A stretch of 64,000 nt of DNA from Rubritalea tangerina (GTDB lineage Bacteria > Verrucomicrobiota > Verrucomicrobiia > Verrucomicrobiales > Akkermansiaceae), in assembly GCF_042683245.1 (NCBI RefSeq), contig NZ_JBHUJB010000036.1, positions 1 through 64,000 on the forward strand, in the 5' to 3' direction. Below the pieces are notes generated by a model that saw only the letters and a list, made by a program, of their open reading frames with translations, was not told where the DNA came from and did no database searches. The position numbers were made by a program, and so were the translations under genes. Shown here in pieces: positions 36,706-46,686 of the stretch (within the stretch, counting starts at the first letter, position 1; each line of letters begins with the position of its first letter).

Positions 36706-38113
36706 CCAAATCAAACACCGTCAGTCCGCGCTTCTCCATAAGTTCCTTCGAGACCGAGTCATTCCTTTCTCGGCCTACTATAACAGGGTCTTCCAACAGA
36801 ACGGACTAACCGCTGATGACATCAAAAGCACTGATGACCTCGTAAAACTACCATTCACTTCCAAAAGCGACCTCGGTGAAACCCGCGACTTTGTCATCAT
36901 CCCAGATGAAGCAATTCTTAAAAAGCAGGCTAGCACCTTGCTCAAAGTTCTGCGCTACGGCCCCAGAGGAGTAAAACACCAGCTCGCCGAAGAATTACGC
37001 CCGATTCATATGACTTCTACCACTGGGCGCTCAGCAGAACCTATTCCCTTTCTCTATACTAAACAAGATCTAGCAAACCTAGAAGCAGGAGGACTCCGAC
37101 TTATGCAACTCTGCGAGGCCCCTCAAGACTACCGAGTCATCAATGCCTTCCCATTCGCACCCCACCTCGCCTTCTGGCAAGCTTGGTATTCAGCCCTAGG
37201 TAACACCTGCTTCGTACTCAGTACTGGCGGAGGAAAAGTCATGGGCACCTCAGGCAATGCCAAAGTCATCAACAAAATCCAGCCAGATGCGATCATCGCA
37301 ATGCCTACCTTCCTCTACCACCTCCTGCAGCACGCCCACGACAATGGCATGCAATGGAATAAACTCAAACGACTCGTGCTCGGTGGTGAAAAGGTCCCTC
37401 TCGGGATGCGCAGAAAACTCAAACAACTCTGCCGCAATATGGGTGCCGATCACGTCGATGTCATCTCAACCTACGGTTTCACAGAAGCAAAACTAGCATT
37501 CAGCGAATGCAGAACTCCTGAGGGTAAAGAGCCTAGCGGCTTCCATCTCTACCCCGACCTAGCCTTTGTCGAAATCATCAATCCCGATACAGGAGAACGT
37601 GTCCCAGAAGAAACCCCAGGCGAGATTGTTTTCACCCCACTCAATGCACGTGGTTCAGTTGTCCTTAGATACCGCACTGGTGACCTTACCGACGGTGGGA
37701 TCACGACAAAACCCTGCCCCTATTGCGGGAGAACCTGCCCCAGAATCTTGGGAAAAATCTCACGCGTCTCCGATATCAAACGACTCCAAATCGGCAAACT
37801 CAAAGGCACTCTAGTCGACTTCAACCAACTCGAACACGTCCTCGATGACACCGATGGTGTCGGTGCCTGGCAAATCGAATTGCGAAAAGAAAAGGATGAC
37901 CCGCTCAGCCTCGACGAAATCCATATCCACGTCGTTGCAATGACTACTGAGAAAGATCAACTCACCAAAGAGATCACCCGGCGACTCAGAGACAGCACTG
38001 AACTCAGCCCTAACTCTATCAAGTTTCAAGACTGGAAAACAATGCGCGAACTCCAAGGTGTCGGCAAAGAACTCAAAGAACAAAAACTCGTCGATAATCG
38101 CCCCTCCCCATAG
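36662..38113 (+). CDS. PaaK-like CoA ligase (adenylate-forming)
   Basis: This 483-residue adenylate-forming enzyme of the phenylacetate-CoA ligase/LuxE-like group has the phosphate-binding region TSTTGRSAEPIPF, the STYGFTEA motif and the RYRTGDLT motif near the hinge. A Cys quartet (CPYCGRTCP) is present as in PaaK-type enzymes. It would activate a carboxylic acid with ATP and CoA, probably a fatty or aromatic acid. Beta-oxidation genes follow at once. The substrate cannot be read from sequence. Confidence 0.8.
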   Translation: MKPPRNPWWECASPDQIKHRQSALLHKFLRDRVIPFSAYYNRVFQQNGLTADDIKSTDDLVKLPFTSKSDLGETRDFVIIPDEAILKKQASTLLKVLRYGPRGVKHQLAEELRPIHMTSTTGRSAEPIPFLYTKQDLANLEAGGLRLMQLCEAPQDYRVINAFPFAPHLAFWQAWYSALGNTCFVLSTGGGKVMGTSGNAKVINKIQPDAIIAMPTFLYHLLQHAHDNGMQWNKLKRLVLGGEKVPLGMRRKLKQLCRNMGADHVDVISTYGFTEAKLAFSECRTPEGKEPSGFHLYPDLAFVEIINPDTGERVPEETPGEIVFTPLNARGSVVLRYRTGDLTDGGITTKPCPYCGRTCPRILGKISRVSDIKRLQIGKLKGTLVDFNQLEHVLDDTDGVGAWQIELRKEKDDPLSLDEIHIHVVAMTTEKDQLTKEITRRLRDSTELSPNSIKFQDWKTMRELQGVGKELKEQKLVDNRPSP

Positions 38114-38139
38114 CCACAATCCCAGCCCTCTAGAATGTA

Positions 38140-39402
38140 ATGCTCTACATCTACAAAACTACCCGTACTGCTTTCACTAAGATGAGTGGTGCCATGGCAC
38201 ACCTATCTGCTGCTGACCTCGGTAAGCATGCTCTTAGTGCTCTCCTAGCGGAATCTAACGTACCTCCAGACTCCATTGATGAGGTCGTCATGGGCTGTGT
38301 CTGCCAGCCCGCTGACTCCGCAAATATCGCTAGAGTCATAGCCCTCAGGGCTGGTCTGCCTGAGAATGTCATTGCCGCCACCGTCCACCGAAACTGCGCC
38401 AGCGGCATGGAAGCTATCACTAGCGCGTATGAACGCATGCACGCCGAGAAGGGTAAGCTCTTCATTGTCGGAGGAACTGAAAGCATGTCTAACGCACCTG
38501 TCCTCTTTCGCCACTCAGCTATTAAAAAATTTGCAGCCTTACAAAAAGCACGAGGCTCACTTGCGAAACTAACAGCAGCACTTCGCTTCCGCCCACATGA
38601 CTTCTCCCCCATCATCGGGCTTAAACAAGGCCTCACTGACCCATACTGTGGCCTTAATATGGGAGAAACAGCGGAGCTACTAGCCAGAGAATTCGAGATC
38701 TCTCGCAAAGAACAAGACGCGTTCGCTACTCGATCACACCTCAATGCCGCCGCTGCCAGAGAATCTCTCAATCAAGAGATTAGCCCGATCTATACGCATG
38801 GCCGTGCCGTCGCTGCTGACGACGGTATCCGTGAAGATTCCTCGGTTGAAAAATTGGCGAAACTAAAACCCGTTTTTGAGAAAAAAACAGGAACGGTCAC
38901 CGCCGGCAACAGCTCACAAATTACCGACGGAGCAGCCATGCTCTTGGTCGGCTCCATCCGCGGTAAAGAACTAGGACTTGAACCAATCGGTCGACTTAGA
39001 GCCTACGCCTACGCTGGCTGTGACCCAACCCGCATGGGACTTGGACCACTCTTTGCCATGCAAAAGTTATTCCGCGAAACAAGCCTCTGTATCAAACAAG
39101 CTGACATCATTGAACTCAATGAAGCCTTCGCCGCCCAAGCTCTCGCTTGCCTCAAAGTCTCAGATTCTAGCGCGCTGGCAAAACGCGCTGGCCTCGATGC
39201 CCCACTCGGAGAAATCCCCCTCGACAAACTCAATCAGCGAGGAGGTGCCATCGCCCTCGGACACCCAGTCGGAGCCACCGGGGCACGACTCGTCATCACG
39301 GCCCTAGACCAATTAAAAACGCAGAATAAACAACACGCCCTCACCACACTCTGTATCGGTGGAGGCCAGGGAGCTGCTCTCTGGATAGAAAGGCTCACGT
39401 AA
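38140..39402 (+). CDS. 3-ketoacyl-CoA thiolase
   Basis: The 420-residue thiolase carries the active Cys in HRNCASGMEAI, the central NEAFAAQALA, GHPVGATGARLV with the catalytic His, and the C-terminal Cys in CIGGGQGAA. It cleaves 3-ketoacyl-CoA to acetyl-CoA in the last step of beta-oxidation. It resembles FadA/FadI. The FadJ-like gene starts one base after its stop. Confidence 0.93.
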   Translation: MLYIYKTTRTAFTKMSGAMAHLSAADLGKHALSALLAESNVPPDSIDEVVMGCVCQPADSANIARVIALRAGLPENVIAATVHRNCASGMEAITSAYERMHAEKGKLFIVGGTESMSNAPVLFRHSAIKKFAALQKARGSLAKLTAALRFRPHDFSPIIGLKQGLTDPYCGLNMGETAELLAREFEISRKEQDAFATRSHLNAAAARESLNQEISPIYTHGRAVAADDGIREDSSVEKLAKLKPVFEKKTGTVTAGNSSQITDGAAMLLVGSIRGKELGLEPIGRLRAYAYAGCDPTRMGLGPLFAMQKLFRETSLCIKQADIIELNEAFAAQALACLKVSDSSALAKRAGLDAPLGEIPLDKLNQRGGAIALGHPVGATGARLVITALDQLKTQNKQHALTTLCIGGGQGAALWIERLT

Positions 39403-39403
39403 T

Positions 39404-41377
39404 ATGAATCTATTGTTAGAAACCCACGGCTCGATTGCACACCTCATATTCGATCGCAAAGATTCTTCGGCTAACATCTTTGATAAAGACACTCTCGTCG
39501 AACTCAATCAGCTACTAGACGCCATCCCTAAGAGTAGTACCCTAACAGCTCTTATCGTCTACTCGAAAAAAGCAAATATTTTCATCGCAGGTGCAGATTT
39601 AAAAACACTCTCAACAGCCAAAAAGGATGACCTAAATGAGCTCATCACACTCGGTCAGTCGGTCTTCAACAAGCTCGAAAATCTTCATATCACCACCATC
39701 GCGGCTATTCATGGGGCCTGCGTCGGTGGTGGTTATGAATTAGCGCTTGCATGCGACTATCGTGTAGCGTCTGACGATGCCGCTACACGCATCGGTTTAC
39801 CCGAAACCCAATTGGGTATTTTGCCCGCTTGGGGCGGATCCACCAGACTCCCAGCTCTCATCGGGCTCAGCAAAGCCCTCCCTCTAGTACTTTCAGGAAA
39901 AATTCTCAAAGCAAAAGCTGCGAAACACAAAGGCCTCATCGATGACATTTGCCCAAAAGAACACCTCCTTGAATTCGCCGAGTCGTTCACGAATCGTCCC
40001 AAGCGCCAACTCCCTGTACACTTATTAGAGCACAATCCTCTTACTGTTGCCCTCATTCGCAAACAAGCCAGCGATAGCCTCTACAAAAAAACACGAGGAC
40101 TCTACCCAGCTCTCAATAAATCCATTGATGTTCTCTGTGATAGTGTCCGAGTGAGCCTCAACGAAAGCCTCCAAAACGAGAAAAATGCCATCCAAGAGCT
40201 CAGCACTAGCTCAGAGGCTAAGCAACTAATGCGCCTCTTCTTTGCCTCTGAAAAAGCAAAGAAGCTAAAACTAGATGGCCCACAGCCCCCCACACTCACC
40301 CAGTGTGCTGTAATCGGTTCAGGCGTCATGGGCTCTGGGATCTCGTACTGGCTAGCCACCCGAAAACGCTCGGTCATTTTAAAAGACATCAATGACGATG
40401 CCCTAGCCGCAGGTATGAAAAACATTGAGAAAACACTGCACACCTCAGAAAAAAAACGCATCCTAACAGCCACTCAAAGCAGAGCTGCACTAGACCGCAT
40501 TACTCCCACCACTCACGCACTGCCTCTCCTGGATCGCGAGATCGTGATTGAAGCTGCCACTGAAAACCTCGCACTTAAAAAGAAAATCTTTGAGCAACTC
40601 TCTGAACTAATGTCTCCAGATACCATTCTAGCCACGAACACGTCTGCTCTCCCCATTTCAGAGCTCTCTGATCACATCTCTCATCCTGAAAGACTCGTCG
40701 GAATCCACTTTTTTAATCCAGTGCCAATGATGAAACTCGTCGAGGTCGTCAACACCCCAAAAACATCTAAACAAACGCTGGCCGCCGCGATCCTATTTGT
40801 CCAACAAATCGGCAAACTCCCAGTCGTCGTCCAAGATTCTCCCGGCTTTGTTGTCAACCGCATACTCGTCCCCTACCTCATCAGAGCCGCTCAACTATTC
40901 GCCGATGGCATCGCTCCCGAACAAATCGATAATGCCATGCTTAACTTCGGTATGCCCATGGGCCCCCTCCGTCTGCTCGATGAAGTAGGCCTCGACGTCG
41001 CCCACCACGTTGCTCAAACCCTCTCACACGCATTCCCAGATCACATCACTATCCCCACATTATTTGACGAATTGTTAGAGCAAGGGGTGCTAGGTAAAAA
41101 ATCTGGAGAGGGATTCTATATTCACAACCAAGGAGCGACCCAACCAAACCCTAACATCCAACCTGGATCATCTCCGTCTCTCTCTTCTCAAGAAATTCAA
41201 GACCAGCTCGTTATACTCATGAGCCGAGAAGCAGCACGTTGCCTCGATGAAAACATTGCAGAATCCGCAGCAGATATCGATTTCGCAATGGTCATGGGTA
41301 CAGGATACGCCCCCTTCCGTGGCGGCCCTCTGAGACACGCCACTGACACACAGATTCTAGATAGAAATTTCTACTAA
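39404..41377 (+). CDS. Multifunctional fatty acid oxidation protein (FadB/FadJ-like)
   Basis: The 657-residue fusion has an enoyl-CoA hydratase domain (about 1-260; AGADLKTLS oxyanion segment, GACVGGGYELALACDYR) and a 3-hydroxyacyl-CoA dehydrogenase domain (about 300-640; NAD site VIGSGVMGSGIS, HFFNPVPMMKLVEVV, GKKSGEGFY). It is slightly shorter than the E. coli enzymes. It carries the middle two steps of beta-oxidation with the thiolase encoded just upstream. Confidence 0.92.
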   Translation: MNLLLETHGSIAHLIFDRKDSSANIFDKDTLVELNQLLDAIPKSSTLTALIVYSKKANIFIAGADLKTLSTAKKDDLNELITLGQSVFNKLENLHITTIAAIHGACVGGGYELALACDYRVASDDAATRIGLPETQLGILPAWGGSTRLPALIGLSKALPLVLSGKILKAKAAKHKGLIDDICPKEHLLEFAESFTNRPKRQLPVHLLEHNPLTVALIRKQASDSLYKKTRGLYPALNKSIDVLCDSVRVSLNESLQNEKNAIQELSTSSEAKQLMRLFFASEKAKKLKLDGPQPPTLTQCAVIGSGVMGSGISYWLATRKRSVILKDINDDALAAGMKNIEKTLHTSEKKRILTATQSRAALDRITPTTHALPLLDREIVIEAATENLALKKKIFEQLSELMSPDTILATNTSALPISELSDHISHPERLVGIHFFNPVPMMKLVEVVNTPKTSKQTLAAAILFVQQIGKLPVVVQDSPGFVVNRILVPYLIRAAQLFADGIAPEQIDNAMLNFGMPMGPLRLLDEVGLDVAHHVAQTLSHAFPDHITIPTLFDELLEQGVLGKKSGEGFYIHNQGATQPNPNIQPGSSPSLSSQEIQDQLVILMSREAARCLDENIAESAADIDFAMVMGTGYAPFRGGPLRHATDTQILDRNFY

Positions 41378-41397
41378 CCCATAGCCCATCAAAGACC

Positions 41398-43224
41398 ATG
41401 CCAAAGAATAGCATCATAGACACTTCAAACATGAGCGCTGGCCAACGCGCAGCTCTCGAAATGGCCGAAGACTCCAGAGATGTCCGTGAAATCAGCGGCT
41501 TTGCAGGTTCTCTCTTCATGGGTTTCCCTAAACTATCTCGAATCTCTCCTTTCCCTGAACAAGCGCATGACGACAAATCGGAAGGAGACGCATTCATTGC
41601 CAAACTAAAGGAATTTCTCATCCATCATACAGACCCTGATACCATCGATAGAGAAGGTGAAATTCCTGACTCAGTCTTCCACGGACTCGCCCAACTCGGT
41701 GCCTTCGGAATCAAAATACCCAAAAAATACGGTGGACTCGGTCTCTCACAAACAAACTACTCCCGCGCCGCTGCGGTCCTGGGCGCTCACTGCGGCAACC
41801 TAACAGCACTCCTATCAGCACACCAGTCCATCGGAGTCCCCCAACCTTTGATCGTCTTCGGGACTGATGAGCAAAAAGAATCCTTCCTCCCACTCTTCGC
41901 AAATGGCCAAGTCTCAGCCTTTGCTCTCACTGAAAAAGATGTCGGCTCTGACCCCGCAAAAATGCAAACCCTCGCCAGCCCATCAGACGATGGTGAGCAC
42001 TACCTCCTCAATGGTGAAAAACTTTGGTGCACCAACGGACTCAAAGCTTCTCACATCGTGGTCATGGCTAAAACCCCGACACCTGAAAAACCCTACGCTT
42101 CAACCGCATTCATTGTGGACGCAAACGCCCCAGGTGTAGAAATCGTAACGCGTTGCCACTTCATGGGCCTGCGAGCTTTATACAATGGTGTGATCAAATT
42201 CACCAATGTCAAGGTCCCCAAGAAACACATTGTTGCCGGTGTTGGTAAAGGGCTCAAGGTAGCCTTGACCACCCTCAATACAGGCAGACTTACCTTACCA
42301 GCAGCTTGCTCCGGAGCCCTCAAAACCTGCCTCGATATCTCCCTGAACTGGGCAAAAAATAGAGAACAGTGGGGCTGCGCCATTGGCAAACATGCAGCCA
42401 TAGCATCCAAACTCGCAGATCTCAAAGCCGATCACTTCGCCACGGAATCAATGGTCCTTTACGTCTCCGCATTGGTCGATCGCGACAAAAACGCGGACAT
42501 TCGTATCGAGGCCGCAATGGCCAAACTATGGGGCACTGAAGCCGCGTGGAGAGGTGTCGATCAAACCATGCAACTCAAAGGAGGCCGCGGCTACGAGACT
42601 GCAGATTCACTCAAAAACCGCGGGGAATCTCCAGACCCAATAGAACGCATGATGCGTGACTGCCGAATCAACACGATCTTTGAAGGCTCCAGTGAAATCA
42701 TGAAACTCTTTATCGCACGTGAAGCCCTCGACCCACACCTCAGACGCGGTGCTGCCGCTATCGATACACGAAACTCGATGAGCGTGCGCCTCATTGCTGC
42801 TCTGAAAGCTGGTCTCCATTACGCGCTGTGGTACCCCCTACGCTGGCTGCCACTCACTCTCGAGGTCCCTGTTGGCACCCATCCCCGCCTCAAACGCCAC
42901 TTCAAACATATCGAAAAATATGCACGCAAGCTCTCACGTTGCCTCTTCCATGCCATGGTCCTAAATGGGCCAAAACTTGAAAAACGCCAACTCCTCCTGG
43001 GATGCTATGTCGACATAGCCACCGAACTCTTTGCCATGAGCTGTGCCGTATCCCGCACTGATAGCCTCCTGCAGAAAAACCCCAAGCATTCGCTCTCCAC
43101 CATCCATTACCTCTGCTCAAGAGGTTGCCAAAAAATAGAAGCTCTCTTCGCACAATCCAATGACGTCAAAAGCGAGAAGAGAGGCTACCGCCTAGCTCAG
43201 GAGATGATGGCCGAACTTGCCTAG
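41398..43224 (+). CDS. Acyl-CoA dehydrogenase
   Basis: The 608-residue FAD enzyme has the usual N-terminal helical, middle beta (AFALTEKDVGSDP, WCTNG) and C-terminal helical domains (NREQWGCAIG, FEGSSEIMKLFIAREAL), followed by a C-terminal extension of about 180 residues as in large ACAD9-like dehydrogenases. The Glu of FEGSSE is the likely catalytic base. It does the first step of beta-oxidation and ends the operon. A minus-strand methyltransferase gene converges on it. Confidence 0.92.
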   Translation: MPKNSIIDTSNMSAGQRAALEMAEDSRDVREISGFAGSLFMGFPKLSRISPFPEQAHDDKSEGDAFIAKLKEFLIHHTDPDTIDREGEIPDSVFHGLAQLGAFGIKIPKKYGGLGLSQTNYSRAAAVLGAHCGNLTALLSAHQSIGVPQPLIVFGTDEQKESFLPLFANGQVSAFALTEKDVGSDPAKMQTLASPSDDGEHYLLNGEKLWCTNGLKASHIVVMAKTPTPEKPYASTAFIVDANAPGVEIVTRCHFMGLRALYNGVIKFTNVKVPKKHIVAGVGKGLKVALTTLNTGRLTLPAACSGALKTCLDISLNWAKNREQWGCAIGKHAAIASKLADLKADHFATESMVLYVSALVDRDKNADIRIEAAMAKLWGTEAAWRGVDQTMQLKGGRGYETADSLKNRGESPDPIERMMRDCRINTIFEGSSEIMKLFIAREALDPHLRRGAAAIDTRNSMSVRLIAALKAGLHYALWYPLRWLPLTLEVPVGTHPRLKRHFKHIEKYARKLSRCLFHAMVLNGPKLEKRQLLLGCYVDIATELFAMSCAVSRTDSLLQKNPKHSLSTIHYLCSRGCQKIEALFAQSNDVKSEKRGYRLAQEMMAELA

Positions 43225-43226
43225 AA

Positions 43227-43949
43227 TCACCTCCGCTTCCGCCATGCACTAATCTTCGACACTCCGAGTTGGAATTTTCGGCCGTGCTCACGAATGATGA
43301 AACTCTCATCCGTTTCGTGGATCAGCTCAAAACGCTCTCGCATTTGCTCCTGCAACCACTCCCAGCTATCGCCCTCAGGCCATTTATCTCTGGGTGTGTA
43401 TTGCTCTAACCACGAGAATGGTGTCGCCAATACTACCTCACCACCCTCGCCTAACAAATCTGGAAGCCGGTCTAGAAATGCCTTTGGGTCGGGAAGTCGA
43501 CATAATAAATTAGAGGCATGCACTCGGTCGAAACCTTTAAATCCCTCCGGCAATGCAAGCGCATCGCCTTGAGCAAAACTCACTCGCTCAGGCTTCACTC
43601 CATCTGGCAATAAAGCCTCACTCTCAGTATAACGATCTCCCTCTTCTTGGATCTGATACGCCAAGCTCCCCCTCTCCTTCAGCGTATTAGCTGCATCTAT
43701 AAAACTTTGCGAAAAATCGATCCCAATCACCTTCTCAGATGTCTTGGATAATAAAAAGCTAGACCTCCCAACAGCACAGCCCAAATCTAGGCTCAATCGA
43801 ACACGCTTTGCTGTAAAAAATTCCACTGTCCGACTCACAAAATCTAACGCGCCTAACCCACCAATCACCCACGGCATCCGTTCCTCACTCGTGCCATAGT
43901 GCATTAACAAATACTCGTTTAGTAACTTATCTGATTCGTAATCCTGCAT
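43227..43949 (-). CDS. OvoA-C-terminal-like SAM methyltransferase (putative 4-mercaptohistidine N1-methyltransferase)
   Basis: This 240-residue class I methyltransferase has the SAM motif LDLGCAVGRSSFLL (about 54-68). The start YESDKLLNEYLLMHYG is characteristic of the C-terminal methyltransferase module of OvoA, the ovothiol enzyme (recalled as TIGR04345). It is a stand-alone protein here, and the N-terminal sulfoxide-synthase part of OvoA is not in the window. Function as a 4-mercaptohistidine N-methyltransferase is therefore plausible but unproved. The gene starts beyond a palindromic element at 43964-44032. Confidence 0.75.
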   Translation of the reverse strand: MQDYESDKLLNEYLLMHYGTSEERMPWVIGGLGALDFVSRTVEFFTAKRVRLSLDLGCAVGRSSFLLSKTSEKVIGIDFSQSFIDAANTLKERGSLAYQIQEEGDRYTESEALLPDGVKPERVSFAQGDALALPEGFKGFDRVHASNLLCRLPDPKAFLDRLPDLLGEGGEVVLATPFSWLEQYTPRDKWPEGDSWEWLQEQMRERFELIHETDESFIIREHGRKFQLGVSKISAWRKRR

Positions 43950-43963
43950 AATTAAACCTTTTT

Positions 43964-44032
43964 AACCACAGAAGTCACAGAAAACACGGAATCCACAATG
44001 ACTTTCTGTGAAATTCCGTGTGATCTGTGGTT
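43964..44032. repeat. Imperfect extragenic palindrome
   Basis: The arms AACCACAGA and TCTGTGGTT are the outer ends; inside are CACGGAAT and ATTCCGTG, plus GTCACAGAAA and TTTCTGTGA that can pair alternatively. Similar ACCACAG-type elements are common in Planctomycetes and Verrucomicrobia (from memory). It lies between two minus-strand genes and could act as a terminator-like hairpin for the 44046 gene. Confidence 0.6.
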
Positions 44033-44045
44033 CAATATAAAATTA

Positions 44046-45236
44046 CTAACTACAGAGAGCATTCATGATGTACTCACTCGGACGGAAGTGCTGAATAATC
44101 ACCTCTTCCTGATCGCCACGCTTCATCCTCACTTCACTGATGTCAAAATTCGGAGTCTTGTGCGGTGCAAATAAAATGTCGTCATGCGTGCTATTCTCAT
44201 GCTTCTTAAACATCTCGGGCACAATGTCCCCCCCCAGATGGTCATCCCTACCTGTAGCGAGATGACACGTCCCCAAGACTTTCTCATCTTGGATATCCTG
44301 TCCTGAGACAGGTAGAACCTGTGTCCCAAACCCTAGCTCCCCCAGAGTCCCGGTCATCGGATCATCGGCTAGACGAGCGTTGTGCTCATCAATGGTCGAT
44401 TGATTTCCCTCAATCAAAGTAGATTTCACAATATTCCGATCCACCACCGTCAGAACCCCTAGGGTTCCATCCTCATATTTCATCGGAAACTCGCCACGGG
44501 CGTCACAGGGCACAAAATATACTTCTCCTGCTGGAAGATTCGCAACGTCCGGGGCCTTCCCCTTACATAAACCATGCGACTTCTGAGCCTCTTGCCCATC
44601 TAATCCTAACCACGCTGTCAGAACTCGCCCATCCTCTAATGTGAAATCAATCTCAATGGAATCTGCCTGAGTCATCGCCAAACGCACTTTCTCAGCATCA
44701 GCACTCACTTCATCGTAATCCACTGCTAATCCAGAATTGAGAATGATATCATTCATACCGTGCATCGTTGCACCTCGGAAACCGTATTGCTTACATTTCG
44801 CAGTCAATGGAGCCGTAGCACTCCACGTAGAAATACAGAGAATGATGTCGTAATGAGGATAGATATCACGATCCAAAGAAAGTTGCTCACCCGCTGTGTT
44901 GAAACATTCATCCCTCAAATCCAAGTTCGAACCGTGCGTGCAATAATAAGAAAACATCTCCCCACCATGCATCCCTAACTCCTCCATCACTCCATCCTTA
45001 AAGGTCTGGTAGAAATTCTCATAGGCCTTGCGCTGCACACTAAACTCACTCACTTCCAAAAAGGCAAAATCCTTGATCCACTTCTGCGGCTCATCAAAAT
45101 CTACCAATATACAAACCCGACACCCCGCCGTTGGCTCAAATACCGTGCTCATCAATTTACGAACAGAAAATTGCGGAAACTCTCGCTTCTCAGGATTCAA
45201 CATTATCTCTTCACTCAGGTAGTCAGGTAATAACAT
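44046..45236 (-). CDS. M29-like (aminopeptidase T-type) protein
   Basis: The 396-residue protein has in its second half AGEVYFVPCDARGEF, GTLGELGFGTQ, EKVLGTCHLATGRDDHLGG and THDDILFAP. These resemble the metal-ligand segments of M29 aminopeptidases (E in GEV, E in GELG, H in GTxH, HDD). The N-terminal half is unlike the usual family. It may be a metallopeptidase acting on short peptides, with moderate certainty. There is no signal peptide. Confidence 0.6.
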   Translation of the reverse strand: MLLPDYLSEEIMLNPEKREFPQFSVRKLMSTVFEPTAGCRVCILVDFDEPQKWIKDFAFLEVSEFSVQRKAYENFYQTFKDGVMEELGMHGGEMFSYYCTHGSNLDLRDECFNTAGEQLSLDRDIYPHYDIILCISTWSATAPLTAKCKQYGFRGATMHGMNDIILNSGLAVDYDEVSADAEKVRLAMTQADSIEIDFTLEDGRVLTAWLGLDGQEAQKSHGLCKGKAPDVANLPAGEVYFVPCDARGEFPMKYEDGTLGVLTVVDRNIVKSTLIEGNQSTIDEHNARLADDPMTGTLGELGFGTQVLPVSGQDIQDEKVLGTCHLATGRDDHLGGDIVPEMFKKHENSTHDDILFAPHKTPNFDISEVRMKRGDQEEVIIQHFRPSEYIMNALCS

Positions 45237-45429
45237 AGTGCTCTAACATACGGTCTTCACTTCCTCATGCAAGGAACGATCCGTACTTTTTTTGTCACCA
45301 CCATCACCCACCCTCCAGCCGCGACTAAGCCACAAGGGATTAGTCAAGAAAAATTAAATAATTACCTAGCCAAAGTTCCTCCGCTTTGCTATAGCAAGGT
45401 GGTAGAACTCGCAGCTTTCCGAACCAATC

Positions 45430-46062
45430 ATGTCCCGTCTCACTGAAACTCGCCCCCAGCGCCTGAATGTCACTCAAATGGAAATGAAGGCAGACAGCCC
45501 CGTAGGCTCATCTCCACTCGCTGAGGACTTCGAAGGGAAACTCGTAGCCGCTCAACAACAACTCGAGCAGCTACAGCAACAACAAGAGTTTATTGAACAA
45601 CAAAAACGCGAGCTCGAAGAACTCAATGAACGCAAAGAAGAATTTCTTCTGGGCCAAACTGACATCAGCGAACGCTTAGCATCCTCACTCACAGCAATCG
45701 ATCGTGAGCTTTTTGAAATGCGCCAAGAAATGGAAGACTTGGAGCAAACCCGCCAATGCTTCGCTGAGCACCAAAAGAAAATCGACGAGTTGACACCTCA
45801 GTCATGGAGCAAAGACGAGCTTAAGTTAGAGCTTAACCGAGCCATCTCTATGCTCGACCACGCTGAAGATGAATACGAAGAAGCCATGGAGCACTTCAAA
45901 GGTGGCCGTCGGGCTGGCGTCTTCACTCCGGCTCAAAAGAAACAAAAGAAAAATCCGGCTAACACCAGTGAGTTCTCAGCCAACTTTAGACAAGGCCTAG
46001 CCTTTAACCTACCGCTGATCATTGCAGCAGCCATTGCTTACGCTCTCTACCTCTACCATTAA
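45430..46062 (+). CDS. Coiled-coil protein with C-terminal membrane anchor
   Basis: This 210-residue protein has a long Gln/Glu-rich coiled coil (about 35-160) and a single C-terminal membrane helix (about 188-206). It is likely tail-anchored in the inner membrane with a cytoplasmic coil. The next gene, 11 bases on, has the same plan, so they may work together. The family is not recognised. Confidence 0.75.
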   Translation: MSRLTETRPQRLNVTQMEMKADSPVGSSPLAEDFEGKLVAAQQQLEQLQQQQEFIEQQKRELEELNERKEEFLLGQTDISERLASSLTAIDRELFEMRQEMEDLEQTRQCFAEHQKKIDELTPQSWSKDELKLELNRAISMLDHAEDEYEEAMEHFKGGRRAGVFTPAQKKQKKNPANTSEFSANFRQGLAFNLPLIIAAAIAYALYLYH

Positions 46063-46073
46063 GATCCCCCTAA

Positions 46074-46406
46074 ATGTTCGGATCCAAAAAGAAGGCTCAG
46101 GATTTCGCGGAAATCGAGCGTCAAAAAGAAGCTCTTCAAGCACAAATTGAAGAACTCCAAAGCTTCATCAAAGAAGCCCCTGAAAAGCTGCAGCAAGAAG
46201 AGCAAGAAAGACTGCAAACCATGCCGGCACCTGATGAGCTTACTCAAAGGCGCCGTGAAAATGATTTTGCGAACCGTCTCACAAAAGGCGAACTCAAGAA
46301 TGAACGACGCCACCAAGCTCGCAGCGCTCTTCTCTTCATCCTCTTGCTCACCGCGATTGTTTTCGTGTCCTTGTGGGTATACAAAATCATTGTCAGCTCA
46401 GCATAG
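46074..46406 (+). CDS. Small coiled-coil protein with C-terminal membrane anchor
   Basis: This 110-residue protein has a Lys/Glu-rich coiled coil (about 10-80) followed by one membrane helix (about 86-107). The layout mirrors the preceding gene, with which it is probably co-transcribed. The family is not recognised. About 280 bases without a gene follow before carA. Confidence 0.7.
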   Translation: MFGSKKKAQDFAEIERQKEALQAQIEELQSFIKEAPEKLQQEEQERLQTMPAPDELTQRRRENDFANRLTKGELKNERRHQARSALLFILLLTAIVFVSLWVYKIIVSSA

Positions 46407-46686
46407 CCAGCACACGGAATGCTCGCGCCCACACCCAACCACACCTCACTGACAAAGTGGCCAAAATTAATCTGACTAAAACAAAAATGTGCCCAGTCGG
46501 TGCCGCAACCCCACACTTTTGGACTGCTATATCGAGTTTTTTTCTCGACTAGAGTGCGGCAAAACCTTGATATCTCGGCCTTTCTCAGCCCCTCGTTCCA
46601 AAGCTCCCTCAGATTCTGAAAAATCACCTTACTTCCCGCTTGCATGCTCGGAACTTGCCCCCTAGGGTGCGCCAGCTACGGCGCCT

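Noticed and set aside
43964..44032. CRISPR-like or tandem repeat
   Set aside because: It is one imperfect palindrome, not an array; no other direct-repeat arrays were seen in the window.
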